This document shows, in pieces, positions 18,199-26,346 of a stretch of DNA of 64,000 bases. Numbering within the stretch: the stretch's first letter is position 1; each line of letters starts with the position of its first letter. Position numbers and translations under genes: made by a program. The notes under the pieces are model-generated. The model searched no databases. It was not told the DNA's origin and saw only the letters and a list, made by a program, of their open reading frames with translations. The DNA lies in the NCBI GenBank assembly GCA_029960045.1, contig JASCOV010000012.1, positions 81,196 through 145,195 on the forward strand. Direction: 5' to 3'. This DNA comes from Flavobacteriaceae bacterium PS02293. GTDB lineage: Bacteria > Bacteroidota > Bacteroidia > Flavobacteriales > Weeksellaceae.

Positions 18199-18624
18199 AT
18201 GGGAATTAATTTTAAGGACATACATATTGGTTCATTGATTCAGCAGAGTGTATTGGAAAACAATATAGAAATCTCTCGGATCTGTAATTTTTTAAAATAT
18301 TCGGAAGAAGATATTGTTTTGATGTACAATTCCAAAAGCTTAGATACAGAATTGCTTTTACGCTGGAGCAAATTGCTGGAATATGATTTTTTCAGAATTT
18401 ACACCCAACATCTGATATTATTTGCACCGCCAACTTCCTTAAAACAAGAGAAGACCGGCAAGACTTCTTTACCACAATTTCGTAAAAACATCTATACGAA
18501 AGAAGTTATTGATTTTATATTACAGCAAATAAATAGCAACGAAAAAACAAAATTACAAATTATAGAAGAATACAGAATACCAAAAACAACACTATACAAA
18601 TGGATAGAAAAATACAGATCTTAG
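18199..18624 (+). CDS. Double helix-turn-helix protein, paralogue of 14451-14879
   Basis: A 141-residue protein collinear with the 14451-14879 product over its whole length, with long shared stretches such as SRICNFLK, SKSLDTELLL, YDFFRIY and KTTL.WI.K. It has the same two-domain layout (N-terminal Cro-like helices, C-terminal homeodomain-like HTH). Unlike the first copy it has no overlapping partner gene. It lies directly after the TMEM175 gene, so the two paralogues bracket the block 15275-18145. Confidence 0.65.
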   Translation: MGINFKDIHIGSLIQQSVLENNIEISRICNFLKYSEEDIVLMYNSKSLDTELLLRWSKLLEYDFFRIYTQHLILFAPPTSLKQEKTGKTSLPQFRKNIYTKEVIDFILQQINSNEKTKLQIIEEYRIPKTTLYKWIEKYRS

Positions 18625-18682
18625 AACTGAATTAATGAATCTATACCAATACTAAAATAGAATGTTTTAAGTAAAAAGAAGC

Positions 18683-18714
18683 ACAAAAGACCTATAGGAG
18701 TTTCTGTCTTTTGT
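18683..18714 (+). terminator. Hairpin after the second HTH gene
   Basis: ACAAAAGAC pairs with GTCTTTTGT around a 14-base loop, 58 bases after the stop of the 18199-18624 gene. The T-tract is part of the stem, so it is a moderate terminator candidate only. Confidence 0.4.
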
Positions 18715-18810
18715 AGAATAATATTTTTGACAATATGATTAGTTTTTGTATTATGAATTCTTAGATAAACAAAAATATTAATCTGCTTATTCTGGTTTCT
18801 AAAAACAAAA

Positions 18811-18844
18811 AAATGGCTCAATTTGGATTAAATTGGAGCCATTT
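18811..18844 (-). terminator. Hairpin beside dispersed repeat copy 1
   Basis: AAATGGCTCAATTT pairs with AAATTGGAGCCATTT (one bulged G), followed on the minus strand by TTTTTGTTTTTAG. It would end a minus-strand transcript covering the repeat at 18864-18934. Confidence 0.55.
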
Positions 18845-18863
18845 GGCTGTTTGTGAACTTGAT

Positions 18864-18934
18864 AGGACTCTATTCAAACCATTTATTAAAAGATATTGAC
18901 AATATTTTGAAGGTGTTAGGTGTTATTTAAGTTA
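18864..18934. repeat. 71-base dispersed repeat, copy 1
   Basis: Same orientation and length as 60302-60372, with 66 of 71 bases identical by eye. Both copies lie about 15-20 bases from a hairpin whose T-tract is on the minus strand. On the plus strand both read GLYSNHLL(K/E)DIDNILKV and then stop 4 codons later. On the minus strand both end KWFE and stop. Neither frame extends to a gene. Confidence 0.8.
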
Positions 18935-19100
18935 CAAGAATTAAATCAAAAAAATCTTCTGCCTCTATGTAATAATTTTCTGAAAAATAAAACATACCTT
19001 AATATCTTCTACTGATGAAAATCCAATTAAAATTATAACTTTAAAATACAATGTTGTCGAAAATATTCGATATGATTTTGAATGCTTTTAGAATATAAAA

Positions 19101-19125
19101 GAGCTGTCTAAATTTTAGACAGCTC
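19101..19125 (-). terminator. Terminator of the PUL minus-strand arm
   Basis: Near-perfect inverted repeat GAGCTGTCTA/TAGACAGCTC, followed on the minus strand by TTTTATATTC. It lies 29 bases after the stop of the 19154-19993 gene. Confidence 0.65.
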
Positions 19126-19153
19126 CTGATAATAAATAATTAATTTTACGATT

Positions 19154-19993
19154 TTATTTCTTAATGAATTTCGATGAAGTTATTTTACCGTTGGATTCCA
19201 CGGAGATGATGTATGTTCCTATGCTTAATTTTGAGATGTCAATTTGAGATGTCTTTTCTCCCGACTCTTTACTTATTGTACGTTGACCAGCAGTATCATA
19301 AATTATGATTTTATCCATATTCTGATCCGCAACAACAGTAATTTTAGATGATGCTGGATTAGGGAAAATACCCAATGCTGTTTTCTTTTCTCCCGACATT
19401 ACCGACAAAACACTGGAAGTGGATACATAAATGTTATCGACTTGGAAATTATTAGATGAACCAACTACTGTAGAAATCGCATTTTCGCTTCTTAAAACAA
19501 AAATTTCTGAAATTGTTGACAGACTAAAACTGGATGACTCAGGAATGAAAGCAGAAAATGGAATAGACATAAAGTGCCACTGATTGTCATTAGTGAAGTT
19601 ATAACTGTTAGAGGCTGGATTAATCAACACTTTAGCAGTTACATTATTCCCACGTATTCTGATGTAAAATGGATGTGGCGAAGCAGTTTTGATAGCCAAA
19701 TTATAATAGCTGTAAGCTGACAGGTCAAGCACTACATCCGAAGTGTTGGCAGCATTGCGAGGAAACATTATCGCGTGAAAATAGGAGCTGGTACCGTTGT
19801 AGGTAAATAGAAGACTTTTTGTTCCTTCATACGTTGCTGTGCCAGGTTCTGTAAGTGCAAATCCCGACCCGTTGCTGAAACGTAAAGAATTGACACCTGC
19901 TCCAATATTTGAATTCTCTGTATAGATTGAGAAAGTTTGAGCATAGGTCACTGCCGATATAAACAGTAACACGATAAAATTGATTTTTTTCAT
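19154..19993 (-). CDS. T9SS-sorted galactose-binding-like (ExoP-type) protein
   Basis: A 279-residue secreted protein. The signal peptide ends near VTYAQ (about 19). A beta-sandwich (about 20-195, with DLSAYSYYNLAIKT and NNFQVDNIYV) has the ExoP-type galactose-binding-like fold pattern. The C-terminal type A T9SS sorting domain (about 207-279) is marked by FPNPASSK, IYDTAGQ and GTYIISV. It is thus exported and attached to the surface or released. Its binding domain resembles the C-terminal part of the lipoprotein at 26347-27774. It has its own promoter with the PUL motif (20023-20085) and its own terminator, so it is controlled with the PUL. It is probably a glycan-binding helper. Confidence 0.75.
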   Translation of the reverse strand: MKKINFIVLLFISAVTYAQTFSIYTENSNIGAGVNSLRFSNGSGFALTEPGTATYEGTKSLLFTYNGTSSYFHAIMFPRNAANTSDVVLDLSAYSYYNLAIKTASPHPFYIRIRGNNVTAKVLINPASNSYNFTNDNQWHFMSIPFSAFIPESSSFSLSTISEIFVLRSENAISTVVGSSNNFQVDNIYVSTSSVLSVMSGEKKTALGIFPNPASSKITVVADQNMDKIIIYDTAGQRTISKESGEKTSQIDISKLSIGTYIISVESNGKITSSKFIKK

Positions 19994-20022
19994 AGAGTAA
20001 AATTTTTTAATGTTATTTGGTT

Positions 20023-20085
20023 CGAAATTAGTTTTGTTTTAAAATTATGCGGAATCAAAATGTTCTTTATTAGGGGTAGAAATGT
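20023..20085 (-). promoter_or_regulatory. PUL motif D with -7 box
   Basis: On the minus strand ACATTTCTACCCC (from 20085) continues through TAATAAAG and ACATTTTG. A -7-like TAATTTCG at 20030-20023 follows. From the first base of the seven-base core (CTACCCC, 20079) to the last base of the box is 56 bases, the same layout as at 27816-27878, 28178-28240 and 34559-34622. The gene start is 30 bases further on. Confidence 0.55.
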
Positions 20086-20094
20086 TTAGACAAC

Positions 20095-22293
20095 CTAGTC
20101 AGTTAATTCAAATTTTACTTTCTCATCATTGACGATGATATAAAAATCTCCGTATTCTAAATGTTTATCGCCATTGCTGTCCACGTAGACCAAATCTTTT
20201 ATCGGATTGATTTCAAAGCGGTATATTTCTTTTTTCCCTGCTTTGATCATTTTTTTTTCAAAAAATTTGAGTTCTTTCATTGGTCGGGAAATACTTGCAA
20301 CAGGATCATTGATATACCAAAGCACAGCTTCTTTACCATCCACAGTTCCTGTGTTCGTGATTTCTATCTCTGCCACAATTTTTTCACTTTTTTTAAATAT
20401 GTTATTCGACAGTTTTATTTTGCCATATTCAAAATTGCTGTAGCTGAGTCCGTGACCAAACCAATATAATGCATCTCTCGGAATATCCTGGTAATGCCCA
20501 GCTTCTGGTCTTGCTGACTGTCGCATATTGTAATAAATAGGAATTTGACCCGTTGTTTGCGGAAAAGTGGCAGACAGTTTCCCGGATGGATTGTGTCTTC
20601 CAGACAAGATGCCGGATACAGCAGCTCCCGCCATTGTTCCAGGTTGCCATATTTCCAAAACTGCATCAGCCATTTTATTTAACCGAATTAATTCTAATGG
20701 CCTTCCGCTGGAAAGCATCAGGATAATACGTTTCCCCGTTTTGGATAATTCTTCAACAAGATCTTCCTGGATTTTTGGTAATGCAATAGTGGAGCGGGAG
20801 CCATTTTCGCCACTCCAATTTCTTTTTTCTCCGAGAAAAACAAGTACAATATCTGACTGATTCGCAACTTCCAAAGCCTGTGAAAAACCACTTCTATCCT
20901 CGCCCTCAAAGTCACAGCCTAAAGCATAATTGATCTTTGCTCTCTTACCAAATTCTTTAGTTAAGCCGTCAAAAATGGTATTCACATCTTTTGGATCACC
21001 CATTCCTTCCCAAAATCCCATAATGTGAACAGAATCTTTTACCATCGGACCAATAGCGGCAATGCTTTTATATTTTGAAGTCAATGGCAACACCTGATTT
21101 TCATTTTTTAATAAAACCATAGATTCCTGAGCCAATTCTTCAGCGACTTTTAGATAATCTGGTATCAAATATCGATCTGTTTCTGAAACCACATCCACGT
21201 AAGGATTTTCAAACAGACCCAGATTCATTTTAACCCGTAGAATTCTTCTTACTGCTTCGTCAATAGTCTGCATTTTAATTTTTCCTGTGGCTACCAATTC
21301 TGGAAGATGTTCCAGGTAAAGGTTATCCACCATATCCATTTCTACACCGGCAAGAAATGCTTTTTCTGCTGCTTCTTTTGTATCCTTGGCAACGCCCTGC
21401 ACCACAAGATTTTTAACTGATCCCCAATCTGAAATTACAAAACCGTCGTGCTTCCATTTTTTCTTAAGGATCTCGGTAAGAGTGTAATGATTAGCTGATG
21501 CAGGAACGCCAGAGATGTCATTAAAACCGCTCATTACGGTAGCTGCACCTGCTTTAATGCCCGCTTCGAAGGGTGGGAGAAAGGTTTCCCAAAGTGTCTG
21601 TTGCGATACGTCACTGTAATGATAATCACGACCACCTTCGGACATACTGTAACCGATGTAATGTTTCAAACTCGCGGCAATGGTATACTTATCTTTCAGA
21701 TTCTGCCCCTGATAACCTTGGATCGCTGCTACACCAAAAGCTGAATTGGCATAAGTATCTTCTCCGTAACCTTCGGAGATCCTTCCCCAGCGGGCATCTC
21801 TGGCAACATCTACCATCGGCGAAAAAGTCCAGTCTAATCCAGACAGCCAACTTTCTTTCGCAGTAATAGCACAAGATTGTTTTACCAAATCTGTATTCCA
21901 AGAGCAAGCTTGAGCCAGCGGAATGGGAAAAATCGTTTTGTACCCGTGTATGGCATCGAAGCCAAATATAATCGGAATACCCAAACGGGTTTCGGTAACT
22001 GCCTTTTTCTGAATCTGGTTTCGGTATTCTGGGTTGGTACTTCTGTAGAGTAAAGAACCAATTTCTGGTTTTACGGCTTTCATCTGCTCGCCAATATTGT
22101 TGGGATTGGCATTTTTTCCATAAGTCCACTGGTTCATCTGCATTATTTTTTCCTCCAAAGTCATTTGACTTATCAAATCATTAATCCGTTTTTCTACAGG
22201 AGCGTCTTTGTTTTTGTAAAGTGGCTGTTTTTGAGCATCAGCTGCTGAGCAACTCATTACCAGAATGCTTGCGGCGTAAAAGATATTTTTCAT
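20095..22293 (-). CDS. GH3 beta-glucosidase (BglX-like)
   Basis: Glycoside hydrolase family 3, 732 residues. The signal peptide ends near CSAADAQ (about 20); a Cys is present in VMSCSAADA, so lipoprotein processing is possible. The (beta/alpha)8 domain carries the nucleophile motif FVISDWGS with Asp289. The alpha/beta sandwich domain follows (about 390-610) and a fibronectin III-like domain (about 640-725, with GKEAVLWYINDPVASISRP) closes the protein. It would remove beta-linked glucose from oligosaccharides in the periplasm. The linkage is not predictable. It lies 93 bases downstream of the GH-A gene. No PUL motif lies in the gap, so it is likely within the long minus-strand operon. Confidence 0.9.
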   Translation of the reverse strand: MKNIFYAASILVMSCSAADAQKQPLYKNKDAPVEKRINDLISQMTLEEKIMQMNQWTYGKNANPNNIGEQMKAVKPEIGSLLYRSTNPEYRNQIQKKAVTETRLGIPIIFGFDAIHGYKTIFPIPLAQACSWNTDLVKQSCAITAKESWLSGLDWTFSPMVDVARDARWGRISEGYGEDTYANSAFGVAAIQGYQGQNLKDKYTIAASLKHYIGYSMSEGGRDYHYSDVSQQTLWETFLPPFEAGIKAGAATVMSGFNDISGVPASANHYTLTEILKKKWKHDGFVISDWGSVKNLVVQGVAKDTKEAAEKAFLAGVEMDMVDNLYLEHLPELVATGKIKMQTIDEAVRRILRVKMNLGLFENPYVDVVSETDRYLIPDYLKVAEELAQESMVLLKNENQVLPLTSKYKSIAAIGPMVKDSVHIMGFWEGMGDPKDVNTIFDGLTKEFGKRAKINYALGCDFEGEDRSGFSQALEVANQSDIVLVFLGEKRNWSGENGSRSTIALPKIQEDLVEELSKTGKRIILMLSSGRPLELIRLNKMADAVLEIWQPGTMAGAAVSGILSGRHNPSGKLSATFPQTTGQIPIYYNMRQSARPEAGHYQDIPRDALYWFGHGLSYSNFEYGKIKLSNNIFKKSEKIVAEIEITNTGTVDGKEAVLWYINDPVASISRPMKELKFFEKKMIKAGKKEIYRFEINPIKDLVYVDSNGDKHLEYGDFYIIVNDEKVKFELTD

Positions 22294-22386
22294 ATCGGAG
22301 ATTATATTTTCTTAGCTAATTCCATTCTGAGAAAAGTTTATAGTAAACTCCAGAACTAGAGATTCAGATTGCTTTTTAAAAGAATT

Positions 22387-23841
22387 TTATTTAGAATCCA
22401 GATATTGGGTTAAACCGTAGACATTATCGTTTATGATCTTCATATTGTCTATAAGAGGCAGATAGTATTGATATGCACTATTGATAATACCTTTGTTAGA
22501 ATCACGGTTTGAGTAATCTGTCTTGATATTATCAGGGTCGTTGTCCTGATATCGGAACCAATGCCATCCCACACAACCTTTGCTTTTCAACAACTCAATA
22601 ACAAAGTTCTGATAGAAGTAACCTCTTTCTTTTTGCGTGTGGACATTCCATCCGGCTCCAGTTTTATTAGGCAATCCTGAGTCTTCGCCCTTTGTGTACC
22701 ATTCTGTGATGATGAACGGTTTCCCAGACCAAGCCATCCAATTGGATAAAATAGGCTGTTCGGGTTCCCATTTTCTATAATGATTGATGGAGATGACATC
22801 CATATATTTTCCAGCCACCTCAAAAATTTTTGGATTGTCCAACTCATCCAACTCTTGATTGAAACGGCAGCCCAAGTAGAGGTGGTTTGGATCATATTTT
22901 TTGATAGCCGCAGTCACTTTTTTCATATAGGTTTCAAAATAAAACCCTGTGAAATCTTGTCTATCGGCATCGGTAATGTCTTCTAAAGAAGCATTTTTAT
23001 GTTTGCGATCATCCAGCCACTTTTTTGCAGCGATGTATCCAGCCTCATCCTTCCCAAGATATCTCAGATGTCTGTCCAAAGCATCGTCTACCCAAGGCAA
23101 CTCATTATCTGTGAAATAACCAAGAAGATATTGGTCATCCTTATACTTGATGATTTTTGAAATTTCCTGATCTACATATCGATCAAATGCTTTATCAAAT
23201 ACCATTACCAAATCAAATCGATAGCCTTGCCAACCCGCTTCTTCGTATTTGCCTTTATACTTTTTGATATGCTCAGCTTTGTAAGCGCCCATTGGACTTA
23301 CTATAACAGTGTAGATCAAAGGTTGTGCAGATGTACGGATCAAATCTACATTTGACCAAGCGCCGGCGCCGTTGAAACCATTTTTTCTAAGGAATTTTGT
23401 TTCTTTAGCAATCCAATTTTCCCCAGATTTATATTTTTTATTGAATGCATTTTCCTGATTTTCAGAGTTACCAGGATTGAGCACAGCAACGCCTTTGTGT
23501 ATAAAAGGATTGCCTAAGGGATCCACAATCCACCATCTTCCGTCTTTTTTCTCTGTTCTGAAAAACCCTGTGCCCTCTAGCTGAAATGTTTTGTACCCAC
23601 CAAACTTGTTGATAGAAGGATTTTTTGATGATTGATATCCAGGAAGTCTGTCAATGGTTTTTGCGACATAAGGTTTCCACAAAGAATCTTCTGCATTCAG
23701 ACGGGCTAAAACACTATGATATTTTTTTTCTGATGCTTGATTGATTGAAGCTTTTTGTGCTTTGATTTCAGAATAAATGCTGACATTTAGCGTAATAAGT
23801 GCGATAACACTTTTTTGTATAAAGTCTATTTTGATTTTCAC
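22387..23841 (-). CDS. Clan GH-A glycoside hydrolase resembling GH50 agarases
   Basis: A 484-residue secreted enzyme. The signal peptide ends near SEIKAQ (about 29). After a short N-terminal region comes GTGFFRTEKKDGRWWIVDPLGNPF (about 91-113), a block typical of GH50-type agarase-like proteins, then a TIM barrel. The two glutamates expected of clan GH-A are Glu247 in FTDNELPWV (acid/base) and Glu380 in IITEWYTKG (nucleophile). True GH50 agarases are usually longer and have an N-terminal carbohydrate-binding domain that is missing here. In a locus otherwise built for beta-glucosides, agarose is an unlikely substrate. The family assignment is by motif only. Confidence 0.65.
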   Translation of the reverse strand: MKIKIDFIQKSVIALITLNVSIYSEIKAQKASINQASEKKYHSVLARLNAEDSLWKPYVAKTIDRLPGYQSSKNPSINKFGGYKTFQLEGTGFFRTEKKDGRWWIVDPLGNPFIHKGVAVLNPGNSENQENAFNKKYKSGENWIAKETKFLRKNGFNGAGAWSNVDLIRTSAQPLIYTVIVSPMGAYKAEHIKKYKGKYEEAGWQGYRFDLVMVFDKAFDRYVDQEISKIIKYKDDQYLLGYFTDNELPWVDDALDRHLRYLGKDEAGYIAAKKWLDDRKHKNASLEDITDADRQDFTGFYFETYMKKVTAAIKKYDPNHLYLGCRFNQELDELDNPKIFEVAGKYMDVISINHYRKWEPEQPILSNWMAWSGKPFIITEWYTKGEDSGLPNKTGAGWNVHTQKERGYFYQNFVIELLKSKGCVGWHWFRYQDNDPDNIKTDYSNRDSNKGIINSAYQYYLPLIDNMKIINDNVYGLTQYLDSK

Positions 23842-24010
23842 AATTGACAGATTAAAAGATTATTATTGATAAAAGAAAAATTGAAAAACATTATTGTAGC
23901 TGATGAGCTGGTAATCATAACTAAAAATGTGTTGGATATGATCATAAGATAGACACTCCAATATTTTTATTGGATAGAATTTTACAGTGATGCAATTGGT
24001 TTTTAGCTTA

Positions 24011-26287
24011 TTATTTTAATTCGAATTCTGTTTCTAAAAGCTGATCAGAACTGGTCCCAACAAATACTTTAAACATACCTGGCTCCAAAAGAAAATTACC
24101 GTTATTATCGTAATAACCTAGATCTTCTTTATTCAAAGTGAAACGTATAATTCTTTGTTCGCCCTTTTTGAGAGATGTCAACTCAAATCCCTTCAATTCT
24201 TTGACTGGTCTGGAAATACTTCCGCTCACATCTCTTATATAAAGCTGAACCACTTCTTTACCGTCTACACTTCCTTTATTAGTCACAGAAACTGATAGAT
24301 TTACAGGCTCTCCAATAGAGAATGTCTTTTTGTTGATTGTCAAATCTCTATAATCGAATTCGGTATAACTCAATCCGTGACCGAAAGGAAAGAGTGGCGT
24401 CTTTTCTACATCGGAATAATGAGACCAAAAAACATTATTCTCTGAATTGGTAGGTCTTCCAGTGTTATAATGGTTGTAATAAATTGGAACTTGTCCAACG
24501 TTGCGGGGAAATGAAATCGGTAATTTGCCACTAGGATTATAATCACCATAAAGAACTTGGGCAATAGCATTACCGCTTTCACTTCCTAATTGCCAAGCTT
24601 CTACAATAGCAGGAATATGATCTGCTGCCCATTGGATAGCCAGTGGTCTTCCGTTATTCAGAACCAAAACTATATTTTTGTTTACTTTAAAAACCTCTTC
24701 CAGTAACTCTTGCTGATTGCCTGGCAGATCAAGATTTGTTCTGCTTCTACCTTCACCACTTTGGAAACCGTGTTCGCCTAACACCATTACCACCACATCT
24801 GCTTGTCTTGCTGCAGCGATGGCATTGTCAAAACCGCTTTTATCATTAGTATTGATCTCCAATTCTTTCGTAAAAGTTGGCTTACCGGCAAACACTGCAG
24901 TTCCGAGAGCATAGGTGAGTGGACTATTCCTGTATTTTTTCATCCCTTCCAAAACGGAAACTGCAGTATCATCTTCTGCCGCAATTCGCCAGCTTCCCAG
25001 CGGACTTGTTTTATCACTGGCCAAAGCACCAATTAATGCAATTTTTTGCCCGGACTTTTTGAGTGGCAATAGGTTATTGTCATTTTTTAAAAGAACAATA
25101 GATTTTTTGGCCATATCCAGAACACCTTCGTGATGAGATACGCTACCAATAACTTCTTTTTCTCTTTTTTCGTCGCAATACTTGTAAGGATTTTCAAATA
25201 ACCCCATTTCAAATTTTAACCTCAAAATTCTCCTTACTGCATCGTCTATGATTTCAATGTCTACCTTCTTTTCTTTGACCAGATTCACCAGTTCGTTCAC
25301 ATATAAATATGATTCCATATCCATATCAGAACCCGCTTCTGCTGCTTTTTGAGCTGCCTCTGTACCGTCTTTGGCATATCCGTGGGAAATCATCTCCCGG
25401 ATAGATGCCCAGTCGGAGACTACGAAACCTTGGAAATTCCATTTTGTTTTAAGAATATCTCGGAGAAGAAAATGATTTGCGGTAGCAGGGATACCATTAA
25501 AAGTATTGAAAGCATTCATAAATGTCTTGACACCAGCATCATTGGCAGCTTTGAAAGGAGGCAATACGGAATTGTACAATCTGGATAAACTCATATCGAC
25601 ATTGTTATATTCTTTACCCGATTCTACAAATCCGTACCCAGCAAAATGCTTAGCACAAGCTGCAATCGTATTGATCCCCGAAAAATTATCTCCTTGAAAG
25701 CCCTTAACTCTGGCTACTGCAATTTTACTCGCTAGATAAGGATCCTCACCGGCACCTTCCATCACTCGACCCCAGCGGGCATCTGTTGTAACGTCTACAT
25801 TTGGCGCAAAAGTCCAGTTTATTCCGCTTGCAGCAGCTTCAGTAGCTGCGATGGCTGCTGATTTTTTTATAGCGTCCATATCCCAGCTAGCAGCTTCGGC
25901 TAATGGAATTGGGCTTAATGTTTTATAACCATGTATTACATCAAATCCAATAATCAGCGGAATCCCTAACCTTGTATTTTCAACGGCTATTTTTTGTACT
26001 TCGCGTACTTTTTGAACACCCCGCACATTGAGTAAGGAACCTACCCAACCTTTATTAAGATGGTCGTATTTGATCTTGGATGAGCCACCCTGTGGAGCAG
26101 GACCTGTCACTTCCCAGAAACCATTGTATTGATTCATCTGTCCAACCTTTTCTTCGAGTGTCATTTGATCCATCAGTAATGTAATACGCTCTTCTATAGG
26201 TTTTTTTGTATCCAGGTGCGATCTGTTCTGAGCAGTAATATTTGTAACACCAAAGACAACAAAACAAAGTAGGGTGGTTTTGATCAT
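24011..26287 (-). CDS. bglX: GH3 beta-glucosidase BglX
   Basis: A 758-residue family 3 enzyme close in layout to periplasmic BglX. The signal peptide ends near TNITAQ (about 20). The TIM barrel has KHFAGYG and the nucleophile in FVVSDWASI (Asp292), followed by the alpha/beta sandwich (about 395-625, GEHGFQSGEGRSR) and the fibronectin III-like end (about 665-750, GKEVVQLYIRDVSGSISRP). It is paralogous to the GH3 at 20095-22293 but differs in the substrate-facing loops, so the two probably cut different linkages or chain lengths. It is 59 bases downstream of the surface lipoprotein gene and cotranscribed with it. Confidence 0.9.
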   Translation of the reverse strand: MIKTTLLCFVVFGVTNITAQNRSHLDTKKPIEERITLLMDQMTLEEKVGQMNQYNGFWEVTGPAPQGGSSKIKYDHLNKGWVGSLLNVRGVQKVREVQKIAVENTRLGIPLIIGFDVIHGYKTLSPIPLAEAASWDMDAIKKSAAIAATEAAASGINWTFAPNVDVTTDARWGRVMEGAGEDPYLASKIAVARVKGFQGDNFSGINTIAACAKHFAGYGFVESGKEYNNVDMSLSRLYNSVLPPFKAANDAGVKTFMNAFNTFNGIPATANHFLLRDILKTKWNFQGFVVSDWASIREMISHGYAKDGTEAAQKAAEAGSDMDMESYLYVNELVNLVKEKKVDIEIIDDAVRRILRLKFEMGLFENPYKYCDEKREKEVIGSVSHHEGVLDMAKKSIVLLKNDNNLLPLKKSGQKIALIGALASDKTSPLGSWRIAAEDDTAVSVLEGMKKYRNSPLTYALGTAVFAGKPTFTKELEINTNDKSGFDNAIAAARQADVVVMVLGEHGFQSGEGRSRTNLDLPGNQQELLEEVFKVNKNIVLVLNNGRPLAIQWAADHIPAIVEAWQLGSESGNAIAQVLYGDYNPSGKLPISFPRNVGQVPIYYNHYNTGRPTNSENNVFWSHYSDVEKTPLFPFGHGLSYTEFDYRDLTINKKTFSIGEPVNLSVSVTNKGSVDGKEVVQLYIRDVSGSISRPVKELKGFELTSLKKGEQRIIRFTLNKEDLGYYDNNGNFLLEPGMFKVFVGTSSDQLLETEFELK

Positions 26288-26346
26288 TTCTAATTTTTAA
26301 TGGTAATACGTTAGCGTTTCGACAATATTTTTAATTTTAGCAAAAG

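Noticed and set aside
14451..18624. The two HTH genes as transposases of an insertion sequence
   Set aside because: No DDE or other catalytic domain, no terminal inverted repeats and no target duplication seen. Treated as DNA-binding proteins.
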